Counted from the stretch's first letter, positions 48,268-57,331 are shown. The stretch is 64,000 nucleotides of DNA from Pseudomonas parafulva NBRC 16636 = DSM 17004 (GCF_000730645.1 NZ_BBIU01000007.1:231824-295823); one strand, 5' to 3'. Numbers and translations: made by a program. Notes: a model not told the origin generated them from the letters alone.

Positions 48268-49017
48268 TTACCCCTCGTTCCCCTGCACCCGTTCATGCAC
48301 CTGGCGCAGCCGCTCGCGGCTGTTGCTCAGGTGCATGCGCATGGCCATCTTCGCCCCCTCGCTGTCCTGCCGCGCAATCGCCTCAAAGATCGCCTCGTGC
48401 TCATGCATCAACCGGCTCATGTAATGGGGCTGGTCATCGTGGGCCAGGCGCGCGGAGTTCAGGCGCGTGCGCGGGATGATGCTGGTGCCCAGGTGATGGA
48501 TGATGTCGGCAAAATAGTGGTTGCCGCTGGCCTGGGCGATGCGCAGGTGGAACTGGAAGTCCGCTGACACCGCATCCAGGGCATGGGCCGCGCCCTCATT
48601 CAGCTCGTCCAGCGCCGCACGCATGCCGGCCAGTTGCTCGTCACTACGCCGCTGCGCTGCCAGGCTGGCCGACTCCACTTCCAGGGCAATACGCAACTCC
48701 AGCACTGCCAGCACCTCGCGCAGTGTGACCACCGTGGCCGGGTCGATACGCAAGCCCGCGGCAGGCGAGGCGTCCAGCACGAAGGTGCCGATACCATGAC
48801 GGGTCTCGACCTGGCCGGCAGCCTGCAGGCGCGAGATAGCTTCACGCACGACGGTGCGGCTTACGCCCTCCTCGGCCATGATCTGCGACTCGGTCGGTAA
48901 CTTATCCCCGCGCTTCAGCTGGCCACTGCGGATGCGCTCGGTCAATACCGTGACCAGTTCCTGCGCCAGGCTACGCGGCTTGCGCCGGGCCCGTGCCTGT
49001 GGCTGTTGCTCTGACAT
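48268..49017 (-). CDS. GntR-family (FadR/FCD) transcriptional regulator of the sugar-acid operon
   Basis: 249 residues from the ATG at 49017; an upstream ATG at 49050 is possible, and the open frame to 49182 is not coding. The N-terminal winged helix has SLAQELVTVLTERIRSGQLKRGDKLPTESQIMAEEGVSRTVVREAISRLQAAGQVETRHGIGTFV. The C-terminal FCD domain (about residues 90-230) has the metal-binding helix pattern DFQFHLRIAQASGN and HEAIFEAI...D. It sits convergent to the garD operon and probably represses kdgD, with a sugar acid or 2-keto acid as inducer. A motif shared between its own promoter and that of kdgD supports this. Confidence 0.92.
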   Translation of the reverse strand: MSEQQPQARARRKPRSLAQELVTVLTERIRSGQLKRGDKLPTESQIMAEEGVSRTVVREAISRLQAAGQVETRHGIGTFVLDASPAAGLRIDPATVVTLREVLAVLELRIALEVESASLAAQRRSDEQLAGMRAALDELNEGAAHALDAVSADFQFHLRIAQASGNHYFADIIHHLGTSIIPRTRLNSARLAHDDQPHYMSRLMHEHEAIFEAIARQDSEGAKMAMRMHLSNSRERLRQVHERVQGNEG

Positions 49018-49063
49018 GCCCTGTACTTCACCTTGAATGACAGCCGCCATGATAGCGCAGGCA

Positions 49064-49076
49064 GTTGTACGATCAC
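49064..49076. promoter_or_regulatory. Candidate GntR operator upstream of the GntR gene
   Basis: GTTGTACGATCAC lies 47 bases upstream of the regulator start. It is identical to the kdgD-proximal motif at 12 of 13 positions, suggesting autoregulation. Confidence 0.55.
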
Positions 49077-49160
49077 ATACGCCTGACACGCTATCGGCGC
49101 TGGCACTGTACCTGCGCATTTTGCTAGGGTCCCAGGTTTCCACGGACGGAAGTGTACTGC

Positions 49161-49814
49161 ATGAAACTGCTCGATCGATCACTGCTCACCTGCGGCCTGC
49201 TCATCCCGTTTTGGCTGGCCATCGGCGTATGGCTGACCGCCAAGGGGTACCCCGGGTACAGCCACCTGCAAATGGCCATGAGCCAGCTGGGCGCAACCGG
49301 GGCGCCCACCCAGCAGTGGTCACCTCTGCTTAACAACTTCCCATTGGGCCTACTGTTCATGTTGTTCGCCTGGGGCCTGGCGCGACGCTGGCAGTATTCG
49401 AAACTGGCGCTGCTGAGCGCCGCATTGGTATTGCTGCACGGCCTGGGCAGTTTCGGCACGGGGGTATTCCCCTGCGACCAAGGCTGCACACCAGCACAGC
49501 CGTCCACCGCGCAACAACTGCATAACCTCTCCGGGCTGATGATGTTCGTCAGCCTGACGCTGGCTAGCGCGCTCTGGGCCTGGCTAGGCATGCGCTTGGC
49601 AGGCTTGCGCACCCTCGCCTGGTTCTCACTGGCGTGCACCGTGCTGGCAGTTTTCACTGTGGTTTTGATGGGCCAGGCCGCTCAGCAGGGTGAGCTGTTC
49701 GGGCTCTATCAGCGGCTCAACTATGGTGTGGCGGTGCTCTGGGTGGCGGGCCTAGCTATCGCCAGCCTGAACGCAACTGAGGGCAAAGTGCTGGCCCCTG
49801 TACGAATTATCTGA
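49161..49814 (+). CDS. DUF998 membrane protein
   Basis: 217 residues with six hydrophobic segments. The pattern YPGYSHLQMAMSQLGATGAPTQQW, LLHGLGSFGTGVFPCDQGC and HNLSGLMMFVSLTLASALWAW agrees with DUF998, a family of unknown function found in many bacteria. Start: ATG at 49161. It is divergent from the GntR gene. Confidence 0.8.
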   Translation: MKLLDRSLLTCGLLIPFWLAIGVWLTAKGYPGYSHLQMAMSQLGATGAPTQQWSPLLNNFPLGLLFMLFAWGLARRWQYSKLALLSAALVLLHGLGSFGTGVFPCDQGCTPAQPSTAQQLHNLSGLMMFVSLTLASALWAWLGMRLAGLRTLAWFSLACTVLAVFTVVLMGQAAQQGELFGLYQRLNYGVAVLWVAGLAIASLNATEGKVLAPVRII

Positions 49815-49854
49815 AGGCAAACTTCTTTTCTCTTCAGATGCTTAGGACAGCAAC

Positions 49855-50184
49855 ATGCGAGTATTTCTAGCAATGGCGGCAGGGTGCCTGTTGGCCTCAG
49901 CTACCATGGGCGCGCAGGCTCGGCCGTTGACCCAGAATGATCGCCACACTTGCAAATGGGGTGCGCAGATTGCAGCCGAGGCGCAGAAGGCGAAGCTTTC
50001 AGGGGTAACGCTGTATGCCTCGCGCAAAAAGCTGCAGGTGCGTAGGTTTGCCAAGCCCTGGATGCGCATGACCGCCTTCGGGATTACGGAGCAGACGTTC
50101 AACAGCCGCTCCAGGCTCAAGCCTGCGGCCATCGGGCAAACCTACTATGAGCAGTGCGTGCAGCATGCTGCTGCCAGAAAATAA
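49855..50184 (+). CDS. Small secreted protein of unknown function
   Basis: 109 residues. A signal peptide (MRVFLAMAAGCLLASATMGAQA) leads to a basic mature chain of about 87 residues with two cysteines (in HTCKWG and YEQCVQ) that could form one disulfide. I do not recognise the family. It lies 40 bases after the DUF998 gene. Confidence 0.65.
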   Translation: MRVFLAMAAGCLLASATMGAQARPLTQNDRHTCKWGAQIAAEAQKAKLSGVTLYASRKKLQVRRFAKPWMRMTAFGITEQTFNSRSRLKPAAIGQTYYEQCVQHAAARK

Positions 50185-50295
50185 CTTCCTAATCATAGGG
50201 TTATGGCTAGAAGTTAATGCCGATTATCATTTTAGGAATCAGCGTTGAGCGCTGTCTTGGGGCGCCCATCGGTCGCCCCGCGCATTGATAATCTT

Positions 50296-51466
50296 TCAGC
50301 AGCCGGTCAGCGTTACCGGGCGGCGTTCCCCGGCGAAAAAAATCGGGCGAAGGCGCACGCCAATCACGTTCCCCAGGTAAGCGGCGACCAGCCAGAGCCA
50401 GCCGTGCAGGCTACCCGAGGCAATGCCGCTGAAGTAGGCGCCGATGTTGCAGCCATAGGCCAGCCGCGAACCGTAGCCGAGCAACAGCCCGCCGATCACT
50501 GCTGCTACCAGTGAAGGCAATGGGATTTTCAGGCTAGGTGCGAACCGCCCCGCCAGCCCTGCTGCCAGCAGTGCCCCCAGCACGATGCCCAGGTCCATGA
50601 CCGTGGTGATGTCCTGCCACAGTGGGGAGGCCAGGGCCTTGGCGTTGGCAGGCGCTTGCCAGAACACCCAGGTACCCACCTGCACGCCTGCCGCGTCCAG
50701 TACCTTGGCCCCCCACAGGGCGAAGGCAGATGTAATACCCCAGGGCCGGCCTGCAAGCGCCAGCGTGGCATAGTTGAGCAGCGCCAGGGCAATGGCCCCC
50801 CACAGCAAAGGCCACGGGCCTCGCAGGAACCGCCGCAAGCCTTCATGCTCGCTGGGCACGGGCTTTTCAAGCGCACCGTGCCGGCGTTTTTCCAGCACCA
50901 CCGTGGCCCATGCAATCAGCGCAAACACGGCCACGCTCACCACCAGGGCGGGCACGAGCCCCCAGGCCTGCACGATCGACGTGGCCGGGAACGATGGCAG
51001 GGCGAACCACCAATCCGCGTGGTGGGTAGCCGTCACCGAACCGATGATGAAGAACAGCAGCGTGACCAGCATGCGCGCGTTGCCACCCCCTACGGTGAAC
51101 AGTGTGCCCGAGGCACATCCGCCGCCGAGCTGCATGCCGATACCGAAGATGAACGCCCCGAACACGACCGAAACGCCCGCAGGCGCTACCAGCCCATTGA
51201 CAGGGTTGCCAAACAGGGTGCCCGCCGACAGCGCCGGGAAGAACAGCACCACGGCGTTCATTGATGAACACCCGCCACGCTGAGGTAAAGCCAAAGGCGG
51301 CGTGGTACAAGGTCAGGCCCAAGGCAGCGCCAACCAGCAGCAACAGTACCTGCTTGAACCCTGCGTTCAAATCAAGGAACCAGGCGCCGGCTACCAGCAG
51401 CCCGAGCGCAACAAGGGGTGCGCCCAGGCGGCGCGGTTCAGGTGAAGCGGTTGCAGAAAGACCCAT
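50296..51466 (-). pseudogene. YeeE/YedE (sulphur transport) family gene broken by a frameshift/deletion
   Basis: The protein is split across two frames. The 5' part (51466 to about 51250) encodes LGLLVAGAWFLDLNAG, LLLLVGAALGLTLYHAAFGFTSAWRVFIN. The rest (about 51261 to 50296, 322 codons from an internal ATG) continues with the second membrane block and both YeeE signature motifs, MQLGGGCASGTLF and YGCNIGAYFSG, which carry the conserved cysteines. The switch occurs at the short repeat CGCCGTGGTGCTGTTC on the minus strand. In family members about 15-20 residues normally lie between these points (from memory), so a small deletion as well as a frame change is likely. The family moves thiosulphate or other sulphur compounds. 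The larger part might still be translated from the internal ATG. Confidence 0.75.
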
Positions 51467-51598
51467 CGAAATACTCGGATAACAGTCAAACGGCCGGTGA
51501 GTATACCTTCAAGCGGCCGACAGGTCGCGGCCGCAGTGGCGTAGCGCTACCCCCGCAACCCGTATTTGTTAAGCTGATGGGCGCCACCTTCACAGCCG

Positions 51599-52522
51599 AT
51601 GGCTATTCGCCCCATGGATGAACTTCGCAGAATCGACCTCAACCTGCTGCTGGCCTTGCACGCCCTGCTGAGCGAAAAGCATGTGACGCGCGCAGCCCTG
51701 CGCCTGCACCGCAGCCAACCGGCAGTCAGCCACGCCCTCGCCCAACTGCGCAAACACTTCAATGACCCGCTGCTGATACGCCAACAGGGCAAGATGGTGC
51801 TCACGTCCCTGGCGCAGACCCTTGAGCAACCGCTGGAAGACGCCTTGGGCAGCCTGAACGGCCTGTTGGCCGCCCCGCATTTCGACCCGGCGCTGGCCCA
51901 GCGCCGCTTTCGGCTGTCGTTATCGGACTACGCCTCGCGCATTATCCTCCCGCCGCTGGTACGCCATGTGCGTCGCGTTGCCCCTGGGGTCGACCTGGCC
52001 ATCAGCCAGGCCAGCCGCGAAACGATGCTTGCCCAGTTGCTGGACGGTGAACTGGACCTGGCACTCGGGCTGTTCCCGGAATTGCCTCAAGCGATCACCG
52101 CCCAGGCGTTGTTCCAGGATACCTTCGTCAGCGTGGCAGACCGGCGCGTGCTGCCACCCTCAGGTGGCCTCACACTGAACGACTGGTTAACGCGCCCTCA
52201 TGTGCTGTTGGCCATGCGCCCGGACGCTTTCGATGAGATCGAGCGCACCCTGGCCGAACAGGGTTTGCGGCGGCGCATTGCCCTGGCCTTGCCGCACTGG
52301 AGTGCAGCAGTGGAGGTATTGACGGGCACCGATTTGGTGTTGACTGTGGCCCAGCGTGCCGTGGGGTGCCTGCAACAGCAACCGTCCCTGCAGGCGTTCC
52401 CCCCGCCCCTGAACATCGCGTGCTTCGACTACCAGCAGGCGTGGCACACACGCAAGAACAACGACCCGGGCCACCGCTGGCTGCGCGAAAGCGTGTGGGC
52501 ATGCAGCCAGCCTGGCGCCTGA
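51599..52522 (+). CDS. LysR-family transcriptional regulator
   Basis: 307 residues. The N-terminal helix-turn-helix is DLNLLLALHALLSEKHVTRAALRLHRSQPAVSHALAQLRKHFNDPLLIRQQGKMVLT. The C-terminal about 210 residues are the LysR effector domain. The start could also be the ATG at 51614 (MDELRR); I kept 51599. It is divergent from the broken YeeE gene and convergent, with no gap, with the DUF606 exporter gene. Either neighbour could be a target. Confidence 0.92.
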   Translation: MAIRPMDELRRIDLNLLLALHALLSEKHVTRAALRLHRSQPAVSHALAQLRKHFNDPLLIRQQGKMVLTSLAQTLEQPLEDALGSLNGLLAAPHFDPALAQRRFRLSLSDYASRIILPPLVRHVRRVAPGVDLAISQASRETMLAQLLDGELDLALGLFPELPQAITAQALFQDTFVSVADRRVLPPSGGLTLNDWLTRPHVLLAMRPDAFDEIERTLAEQGLRRRIALALPHWSAAVEVLTGTDLVLTVAQRAVGCLQQQPSLQAFPPPLNIACFDYQQAWHTRKNNDPGHRWLRESVWACSQPGA

Positions 52523-53041
52523 TCAGCCATTGGGCTGTTTGATCACCGTGTCGGTTTTGGGGAGTGGACCTGTAGCCCAGCCACCCTGCACCAACCACAC
52601 ACCGCCCAGAATCAGCAGCAAGCCGGCTACCCGCCCCCAGCCAAGCGGCCTTCCGGCCAGCCCCATCCACCCAAAATGGTCGGCCACCACGGCCATCATT
52701 ATTTGCCCCGCAACCACCAGCACCAGAAAGCCTGCGGCGCCTAACTTGGGCGTCAGCGCTGCTGCACCGGCCACGTACAAGGCACCCAGCACGCCACCGA
52801 TCCATAGCCACCAAGGCCCCTGCAGGGCCCTGCCTACCTCTGGTGCCGGCACGCGCAAGATCAACAGTGCCGCAATCACCACGATGCCGCTGACGGTGAG
52901 CGACGCGAACGCCCCCCACAACCAATGGCCCAGTGCGCGGCCCGCGGCGGCGTTACCGGCCGCCTGAAACGGCAGCATAGCGCCTGCGAGCACTGCCAAG
53001 GCTACCGGCACTGCCACCATGAGCATGGTTTTACTGAACAT
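52523..53041 (-). CDS. DMT-superfamily DUF606 (YdcZ-like) transporter
   Basis: 172 residues, about five membrane helices. VPVALAVLAGAMLPFQAAGNAAAGRALG at the start and VVAGQIMMAVVADHFGWMGLAGRPLGWGRVAGLLLILGGVWLV near the end match DUF606, a half-size drug/metabolite transporter fold. A strong GGAGGAAGG site precedes the ATG at 53041. The last base abuts the end of the LysR gene. Confidence 0.85.
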   Translation of the reverse strand: MFSKTMLMVAVPVALAVLAGAMLPFQAAGNAAAGRALGHWLWGAFASLTVSGIVVIAALLILRVPAPEVGRALQGPWWLWIGGVLGALYVAGAAALTPKLGAAGFLVLVVAGQIMMAVVADHFGWMGLAGRPLGWGRVAGLLLILGGVWLVQGGWATGPLPKTDTVIKQPNG

Positions 53042-53179
53042 GACCTTCCTCCATCATCAAACACGTGACGACAGGATGGGGTCATCGATGGGGCTTATGG
53101 AAATCGAAACTATGCACGGCTGGCATTCTCCATTTGAATACCGGCTATCATCTGAAGTGGCAGGGATCACATTCAGAAC

Positions 53180-53213
53180 GTTGCATGCCATGGGCAAACC
53201 ATGGGCATGCAAC
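53180..53213. other. Long inverted repeat downstream of the sorbosone-dehydrogenase gene
   Basis: GTTGCATGCC-ATGG (53180-53193) and CCAT-G-GGCATGCAAC (53199-53213) pair over 14 bases with one bulged base and a five-base loop. No T-run follows on either strand. It lies 21 bases past the stop at 53234 on the minus strand, so it may end or protect that mRNA. Confidence 0.6.
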
Positions 53214-53233
53214 AAAGGCAATGAATGGCCGTA

Positions 53234-54523
53234 TCAGTTACGCGTTACCCGCCATACGGTATTGGCCAGATCGTCAGCAATGATCAACGCCCCGCGCGGG
53301 TCCACGGTCACACCCACTGGCCGCCCTCGAGTCTTGCCATCTTCGCCGCGGAAGCCAGTGGCGAAGTCGATCGGCTCGCCGGCCGGCTTGCCATTGCTGA
53401 ACGGCACGAAGATCACTTTGTAGCCCACCGGGTTCGGGCGGTTCCAGCTGCCGTGTTCGCCGACGAACACGCCATCGGTGAAGCCTTCGCCCATGGCGGC
53501 TGTCGAGAAGTCGACCCCAAGGGCTGCCACGTGCGAGCCCAGGCTGTAGTCCGGTTTGAGGGCTGCGGCAACTTTGGCAGGGTTCTGCGGCCGTACCCGG
53601 TCGTCTACATTCTGCCCCCAGTAGCTATAGGGCCAGCCATAGAAACCGCCTTCGCGCACCGAAGTCAGGTAGTCCGGCACCAAGTCGGGGCCCAGTTCGT
53701 CACGCTCGTTCACCACAGTCCACAGCTGGCCGGTGCCTGGCTGGATGGTCAGCGCCGTCGGGTTGCGCAGGCCGGTAGCGTATGGGCGGTGGGCACCGGT
53801 CTGGGCATCCACCTGCCACACCATGGCGCGGTCGATTTCAACCTCAAGGCCGCGTTCGGTGATGTTGCTGTTAGAGCCGATGCCCACATACAGGTAACGC
53901 CCGTCCGGGCTGGCGGTGAGTGCCTTGGTCCAGTGGTGGTTGATCTCGGCGGGGAGGTCGGTGACCTTCGCAGGTGCGCCCTCGGCCTTGGTCTGGCCGT
54001 CCTTGTAGTCAAAGCTGACCAGCGCATCCTGGTTGGCCACGTAGACCTTGCCGTTGGCAAAGGCCAGGCCATAAGGGGCGTTGAGGTTTTCGGCAAACAC
54101 TGTCTGCATTTCATAACGCCCGTCACCATCGGCATCGCGCAGCAGCGTCAGGCGGTTGCCACCCTTGACCTGGGTGTTGCCTTTGGCCTTGATCTGGCTG
54201 GCGATCACGTCCTTGGGCTTGAGCTTGGCCGCGCTACCGCCCCGCCCTTCTGCGACCAGGATATCGCCATTGGGCAGCACCAGGGTTTGCCGGGGGATCT
54301 TCAGGTCGGTGGCGATGGCCGTGACGCTGAAGCCGTCTGGCACGGTCGGCTTCTGCTGGCCCCACGCAACCGGCTGGGCGATCTTCATGCTCGGCAGCAA
54401 GCCGCGCTGGGGTTCAGGCAGTTTTGGGTCCGGGCCATGGGCCTGGGTGGGCTCGCCATCGCCGCCACAAGCGGCCAGCAGCAGCGAAAGGGACAGCAGG
54501 CTCAGTGCATGTAGACGTTTCAT
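53234..54523 (-). CDS. Sorbosone/PQQ-type sugar dehydrogenase lipoprotein
   Basis: 429 residues. A lipoprotein signal (SLLLAAC|GG) places it in the periplasm on a membrane. The mature part is a six-bladed beta-propeller of the GDH-B/L-sorbosone dehydrogenase type: VPDGFSVTAIATDLKIPRQTLVLPNGDILVAEG, LNAPYGLAFANGKVYVANQ, INHHWTKALTASPDGRYLYVGIGSNSN, GLRNPTALTIQPGTGQLWTVVNERDELG and HGSWNRPNPVGYKV. Such proteins bind PQQ and oxidise aldoses or sorbosone. The real substrate is unknown. It is coupled to the upstream DUF2231 gene by a four-base overlap. Confidence 0.88.
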   Translation of the reverse strand: MKRLHALSLLSLSLLLAACGGDGEPTQAHGPDPKLPEPQRGLLPSMKIAQPVAWGQQKPTVPDGFSVTAIATDLKIPRQTLVLPNGDILVAEGRGGSAAKLKPKDVIASQIKAKGNTQVKGGNRLTLLRDADGDGRYEMQTVFAENLNAPYGLAFANGKVYVANQDALVSFDYKDGQTKAEGAPAKVTDLPAEINHHWTKALTASPDGRYLYVGIGSNSNITERGLEVEIDRAMVWQVDAQTGAHRPYATGLRNPTALTIQPGTGQLWTVVNERDELGPDLVPDYLTSVREGGFYGWPYSYWGQNVDDRVRPQNPAKVAAALKPDYSLGSHVAALGVDFSTAAMGEGFTDGVFVGEHGSWNRPNPVGYKVIFVPFSNGKPAGEPIDFATGFRGEDGKTRGRPVGVTVDPRGALIIADDLANTVWRVTRN

Positions 54524-54948
54524 GCTTCACCTCGTGCGCGCAGGTTGCTCAACCCGAGGAAGGCCGCCACTACGGCAAGCACAGTCACGATCACCGACAG
54601 TACCAAGCCCGACGGCATCACAGCCCAGGCATCCTTGGCATGCTCGAACGCATTGACCAAGCCCAGCGCCCAGGTCACCAGCAACAACACGAAATACAGG
54701 GTCGGCCGGCCGGCTTTCTGCCGCGCCCGCACCAGGTTGACCAAGGCGAACAGCAACGCCAGCCCGCAGAACACCAGGCCACCGGCGATAAGCCAGGCGG
54801 CGAAATTGCTCCACTGGATCTGGTAGCTGTTGTAGTAGGCGATGTCGCTCAGCATGGCGCCAAGGAACAACGGCACGCTGCCTGCCAACAGCAGCGCGTG
54901 CAGCGGGCCGGGCCTGCAGCGGTAGAGGGTTTGATCGGTTACGGTCAC
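54520..54948 (-). CDS. DUF2231 membrane protein
   Basis: 142 residues with four hydrophobic segments and the DUF2231 pattern: GPLHALLLAGSVPLFLGAMLSDIAYY, QWSNFAAWLIAGGLVFCGLALLFALVNLVRAR and LGLVNAFEHAKDAWAVMPSGLVLSV. Such proteins accompany periplasmic dehydrogenases and are thought to be membrane anchors or electron-transfer partners (inferred). It starts the pair with the sorbosone-dehydrogenase-like gene, overlapping it by four bases. Confidence 0.85.
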   Translation of the reverse strand: MTVTDQTLYRCRPGPLHALLLAGSVPLFLGAMLSDIAYYNSYQIQWSNFAAWLIAGGLVFCGLALLFALVNLVRARQKAGRPTLYFVLLLVTWALGLVNAFEHAKDAWAVMPSGLVLSVIVTVLAVVAAFLGLSNLRARGEA

Positions 54949-55104
54949 GGTGCCTCCTTTTCATTCGGTGACCCAGCTCTGACGGGCAAAAGCCCACAGG
55001 GGCGCGCAAGGTGCGCTAAACCAATGAGCACCCTGGAGCGGTGATAGTTCACCGCTTCAACCGTTTGAAACATCCTGTAAGAGATTTGCAGCCAATGACC
55101 CTCA

Positions 55105-55135
55105 GCCACGCGGCGCCTGCCCCGCCGCGCGTGGC
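55105..55135 (-). terminator. Candidate terminator after the OsmC-YcaO gene
   Basis: GCCACGCGGCG and CGCCGCGCGTGGC form a GC-rich stem with a small bulge and a seven-base loop, ten bases beyond the stop codon on the minus strand. There is no U-tract, so it may be an attenuator or Rho-assisted terminator. Confidence 0.45.
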
Positions 55136-55144
55136 CTCACACCC

Positions 55145-57331
55145 TCAGGCCATGCGGGCCCGCGCTGCGTGCAGTTTCTTGTAGCTGTCGAGCAGCCGCA
55201 GGTGGCGATCCAGGCCTTCGAGCTTCATGCTGGTCGGGGTCAGGCCGTGGAAGCGTACGCTGCCGTGGACAGACCCCAGTACCGCGTCCATGCGCGCGTC
55301 GCCGAACATGCGCCGGAAGTTGGTTTCGAAGTCGGCCATCTCCAGGTCGTCGTCCAGCATCACCTCCAGCACCACGTTCAGGGCCTGGTAAAACAGCCCC
55401 CGCTCGACGGTGTTGTCGTTGAACTGCAAGAACGCCTCGACCAACTCCTTGGCATCCTCGAAGCGTTGCACAGCCAGGCAGATAAGCAATTTGAGCTCGA
55501 GAATGGTCAGCTGGCCCCACACCGTGTTGTCATCGAACTCCACGCCGATCAGCGTGGTGATGGTGGTGTAGTCATCCACCTCACAGTTGTCCAGGCGCTT
55601 GAGCAACAGCTTCAGGGAGCGGTTGTCGAGGCTGTGCAGGTTGAGGATGTCGGCGCGGAAGCTCAGGGCGCGGTTGGTGTTGTCCCAGATCAGGTCTTCC
55701 ACCGGGTAGATTTCCGAGTACCCAGGCACCAGGATGCGGCAGGCGGTGGCACCGAGGTTATCGTACACCGCCATGTACACCTCCTTGCCCAGGTCGGCCA
55801 AGATGCCGAACAGGGTGGCGGCTTCCTGGGCGTTGCAATCCTCGCCCTGGCCCGAGAAGTCCCACTCGACGAATTCGAAGTCGGCCTTGCTGCTGAAGAA
55901 GCGCCAGGACACCACACCGCTGGAATCGATGAAGTGTTCGACGAAGTTGTTCGGCTCGGTCAGCGCGTGGCTTTCGAAGGTCGGCTGCGGCAGGTCATTG
56001 AGGCCCTCGAAGCTGCGGCCCTGCAGCAGCTCGGTAAGGCTGCGTTCCAGCGCCACCTCCATGCTCGGGTGTGCACCGAACGAGGCGAACACGCCCCCTG
56101 TGCGCGGGTTCATCAAGGTCACGCACATCACCGGGAACTCACCCCCGAGCGAGGCATCCTTGACCAGCACCGGGAAGCCCTGGTCCTCCAGCCCCTGGAT
56201 GCCAGCCACGATGCCGGGGTAACGGGCCAGCACCTCTGCCGGCACATCCGGCAGGCACAGCTCGCCTTCGAGGATCTCCCGCTTCACGGCCCGTTCGAAG
56301 ATTTCCGACAGGCACTGCACCTGGGCTTCAGCCAGGGTATTGCCTGCGCTCATGCCGTTGCTCAGGAACAGGTTTTCGATCAGGTTGGACGGGAAGTACA
56401 CCACCTGTTCATCGGACTGGCGCACGAATGGCAGTGAGCAGATGCCCCGCGCCGTGTTACCTGAGTTGGTGTCGTACAGGTGCGAGCCGCGCAGCTCGCC
56501 ATCGGGGTTGTAGATGGCCAGGCAGTTTTCGTCGAGGATTTCCCCAGGCAGCGCGTCACGCGGGCCGGGCTTGAACCACTGCTCGTTCGGGTAATGCACA
56601 AACGGCGCATTGGCGATGTCTTCGCCCCAGAACTGGTCGTTGTAGAAGAAGTTGCAATTCAGGCGCTCGATGAACTCGCCCAGGGCCGAGGCCAGGGCGG
56701 CCTCCTTGGTGGCGCCCTTGCCGTTGGTGAAGCACATCGGCGACTGCGCGTCACGCACGTGCAGCGACCAGACGTTGGGCACGATATTGCGCCACGAGGC
56801 GATTTCGATCTTCATGCCCAAGCCCGCCAGAATGCCGGACATATTGGCGATGGTCTGTTCCAGCGGCAGGTCCTTGCCGGGGATACGGGTGCTGGTCTGC
56901 GCCACCGGCATCAACAGCCCTTGGGCGTCGGCATCCAGGTTGTCCACTACCTCGATGACGAACTCGGGCCCGGTTTGCACCACCTTCTTCACCGTGCAGC
57001 GGTCGATGGAACGCAGGATGCCCTGGCGGTCTTTCTCGGAGATGTCTTCGGGCAACTCGACCTGAATCTTGAAGACCTGGTTGTAGCGGTTTTCAGGGTC
57101 GACGATGTTGTTCTGCGACAGGCGAATGTTCTCGGTCGGAATGTCGCGGGCCTGGCAGTACAGCTTGACGAAGTAAGCGGCGCACAGGGCCGAGGACGCC
57201 AGGAAGTAATCAAACGGCCCCGGCGCCGAGCCGTCCCCTTTGTAGCGGATCGGTTGGTCGGCAATCACCGTGAAGTCGTCGAACTTGGCTTCGAGGCGCA
57301 GATTGTCGAGAAAATTGACCTTGATTTCCAT
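55145..57331 (-). CDS. OsmC-YcaO fusion protein
   Basis: 728 residues. The first about 145 are an OsmC/Ohr-like domain with both reactive cysteines: C50 in ASSALCAAYF and C112 in IDRCTVKKV, the peroxide-reducing pair. The YcaO domain follows, with the ATP-binding lysine loop NGKGATKE at 203-210 and the Mg/ATP Glu helix ASALGEFIERL (E219, E222), and later ERAVKREIL and EVALERSLTELLQG. The last about 200 residues are helical, TPR-like, as in E. coli YcaO. E. coli YcaO (about 586 residues) is linked to beta-methylthiolation of ribosomal protein S12 through RimO; the OsmC part is an addition. There is no precursor peptide or azoline partner nearby, so a RiPP role is unlikely. Confidence 0.9.
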   Translation of the reverse strand: MEIKVNFLDNLRLEAKFDDFTVIADQPIRYKGDGSAPGPFDYFLASSALCAAYFVKLYCQARDIPTENIRLSQNNIVDPENRYNQVFKIQVELPEDISEKDRQGILRSIDRCTVKKVVQTGPEFVIEVVDNLDADAQGLLMPVAQTSTRIPGKDLPLEQTIANMSGILAGLGMKIEIASWRNIVPNVWSLHVRDAQSPMCFTNGKGATKEAALASALGEFIERLNCNFFYNDQFWGEDIANAPFVHYPNEQWFKPGPRDALPGEILDENCLAIYNPDGELRGSHLYDTNSGNTARGICSLPFVRQSDEQVVYFPSNLIENLFLSNGMSAGNTLAEAQVQCLSEIFERAVKREILEGELCLPDVPAEVLARYPGIVAGIQGLEDQGFPVLVKDASLGGEFPVMCVTLMNPRTGGVFASFGAHPSMEVALERSLTELLQGRSFEGLNDLPQPTFESHALTEPNNFVEHFIDSSGVVSWRFFSSKADFEFVEWDFSGQGEDCNAQEAATLFGILADLGKEVYMAVYDNLGATACRILVPGYSEIYPVEDLIWDNTNRALSFRADILNLHSLDNRSLKLLLKRLDNCEVDDYTTITTLIGVEFDDNTVWGQLTILELKLLICLAVQRFEDAKELVEAFLQFNDNTVERGLFYQALNVVLEVMLDDDLEMADFETNFRRMFGDARMDAVLGSVHGSVRFHGLTPTSMKLEGLDRHLRLLDSYKKLHAARARMA

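Noticed and set aside
50185..50295. A GATTATCATTTT stretch near 50223 looks like half of a Fur site, and a GGGGCG/CGCCCC stem follows.
   Set aside because: Only one half-site matches, no iron gene is adjacent, and the stem has no U-run.
55145..57331. YcaO gene as part of a RiPP (azoline peptide) cluster.
   Set aside because: No precursor peptide, dehydrogenase or E1-like partner is nearby, and the protein has the E. coli-type layout with a helical C-terminus.
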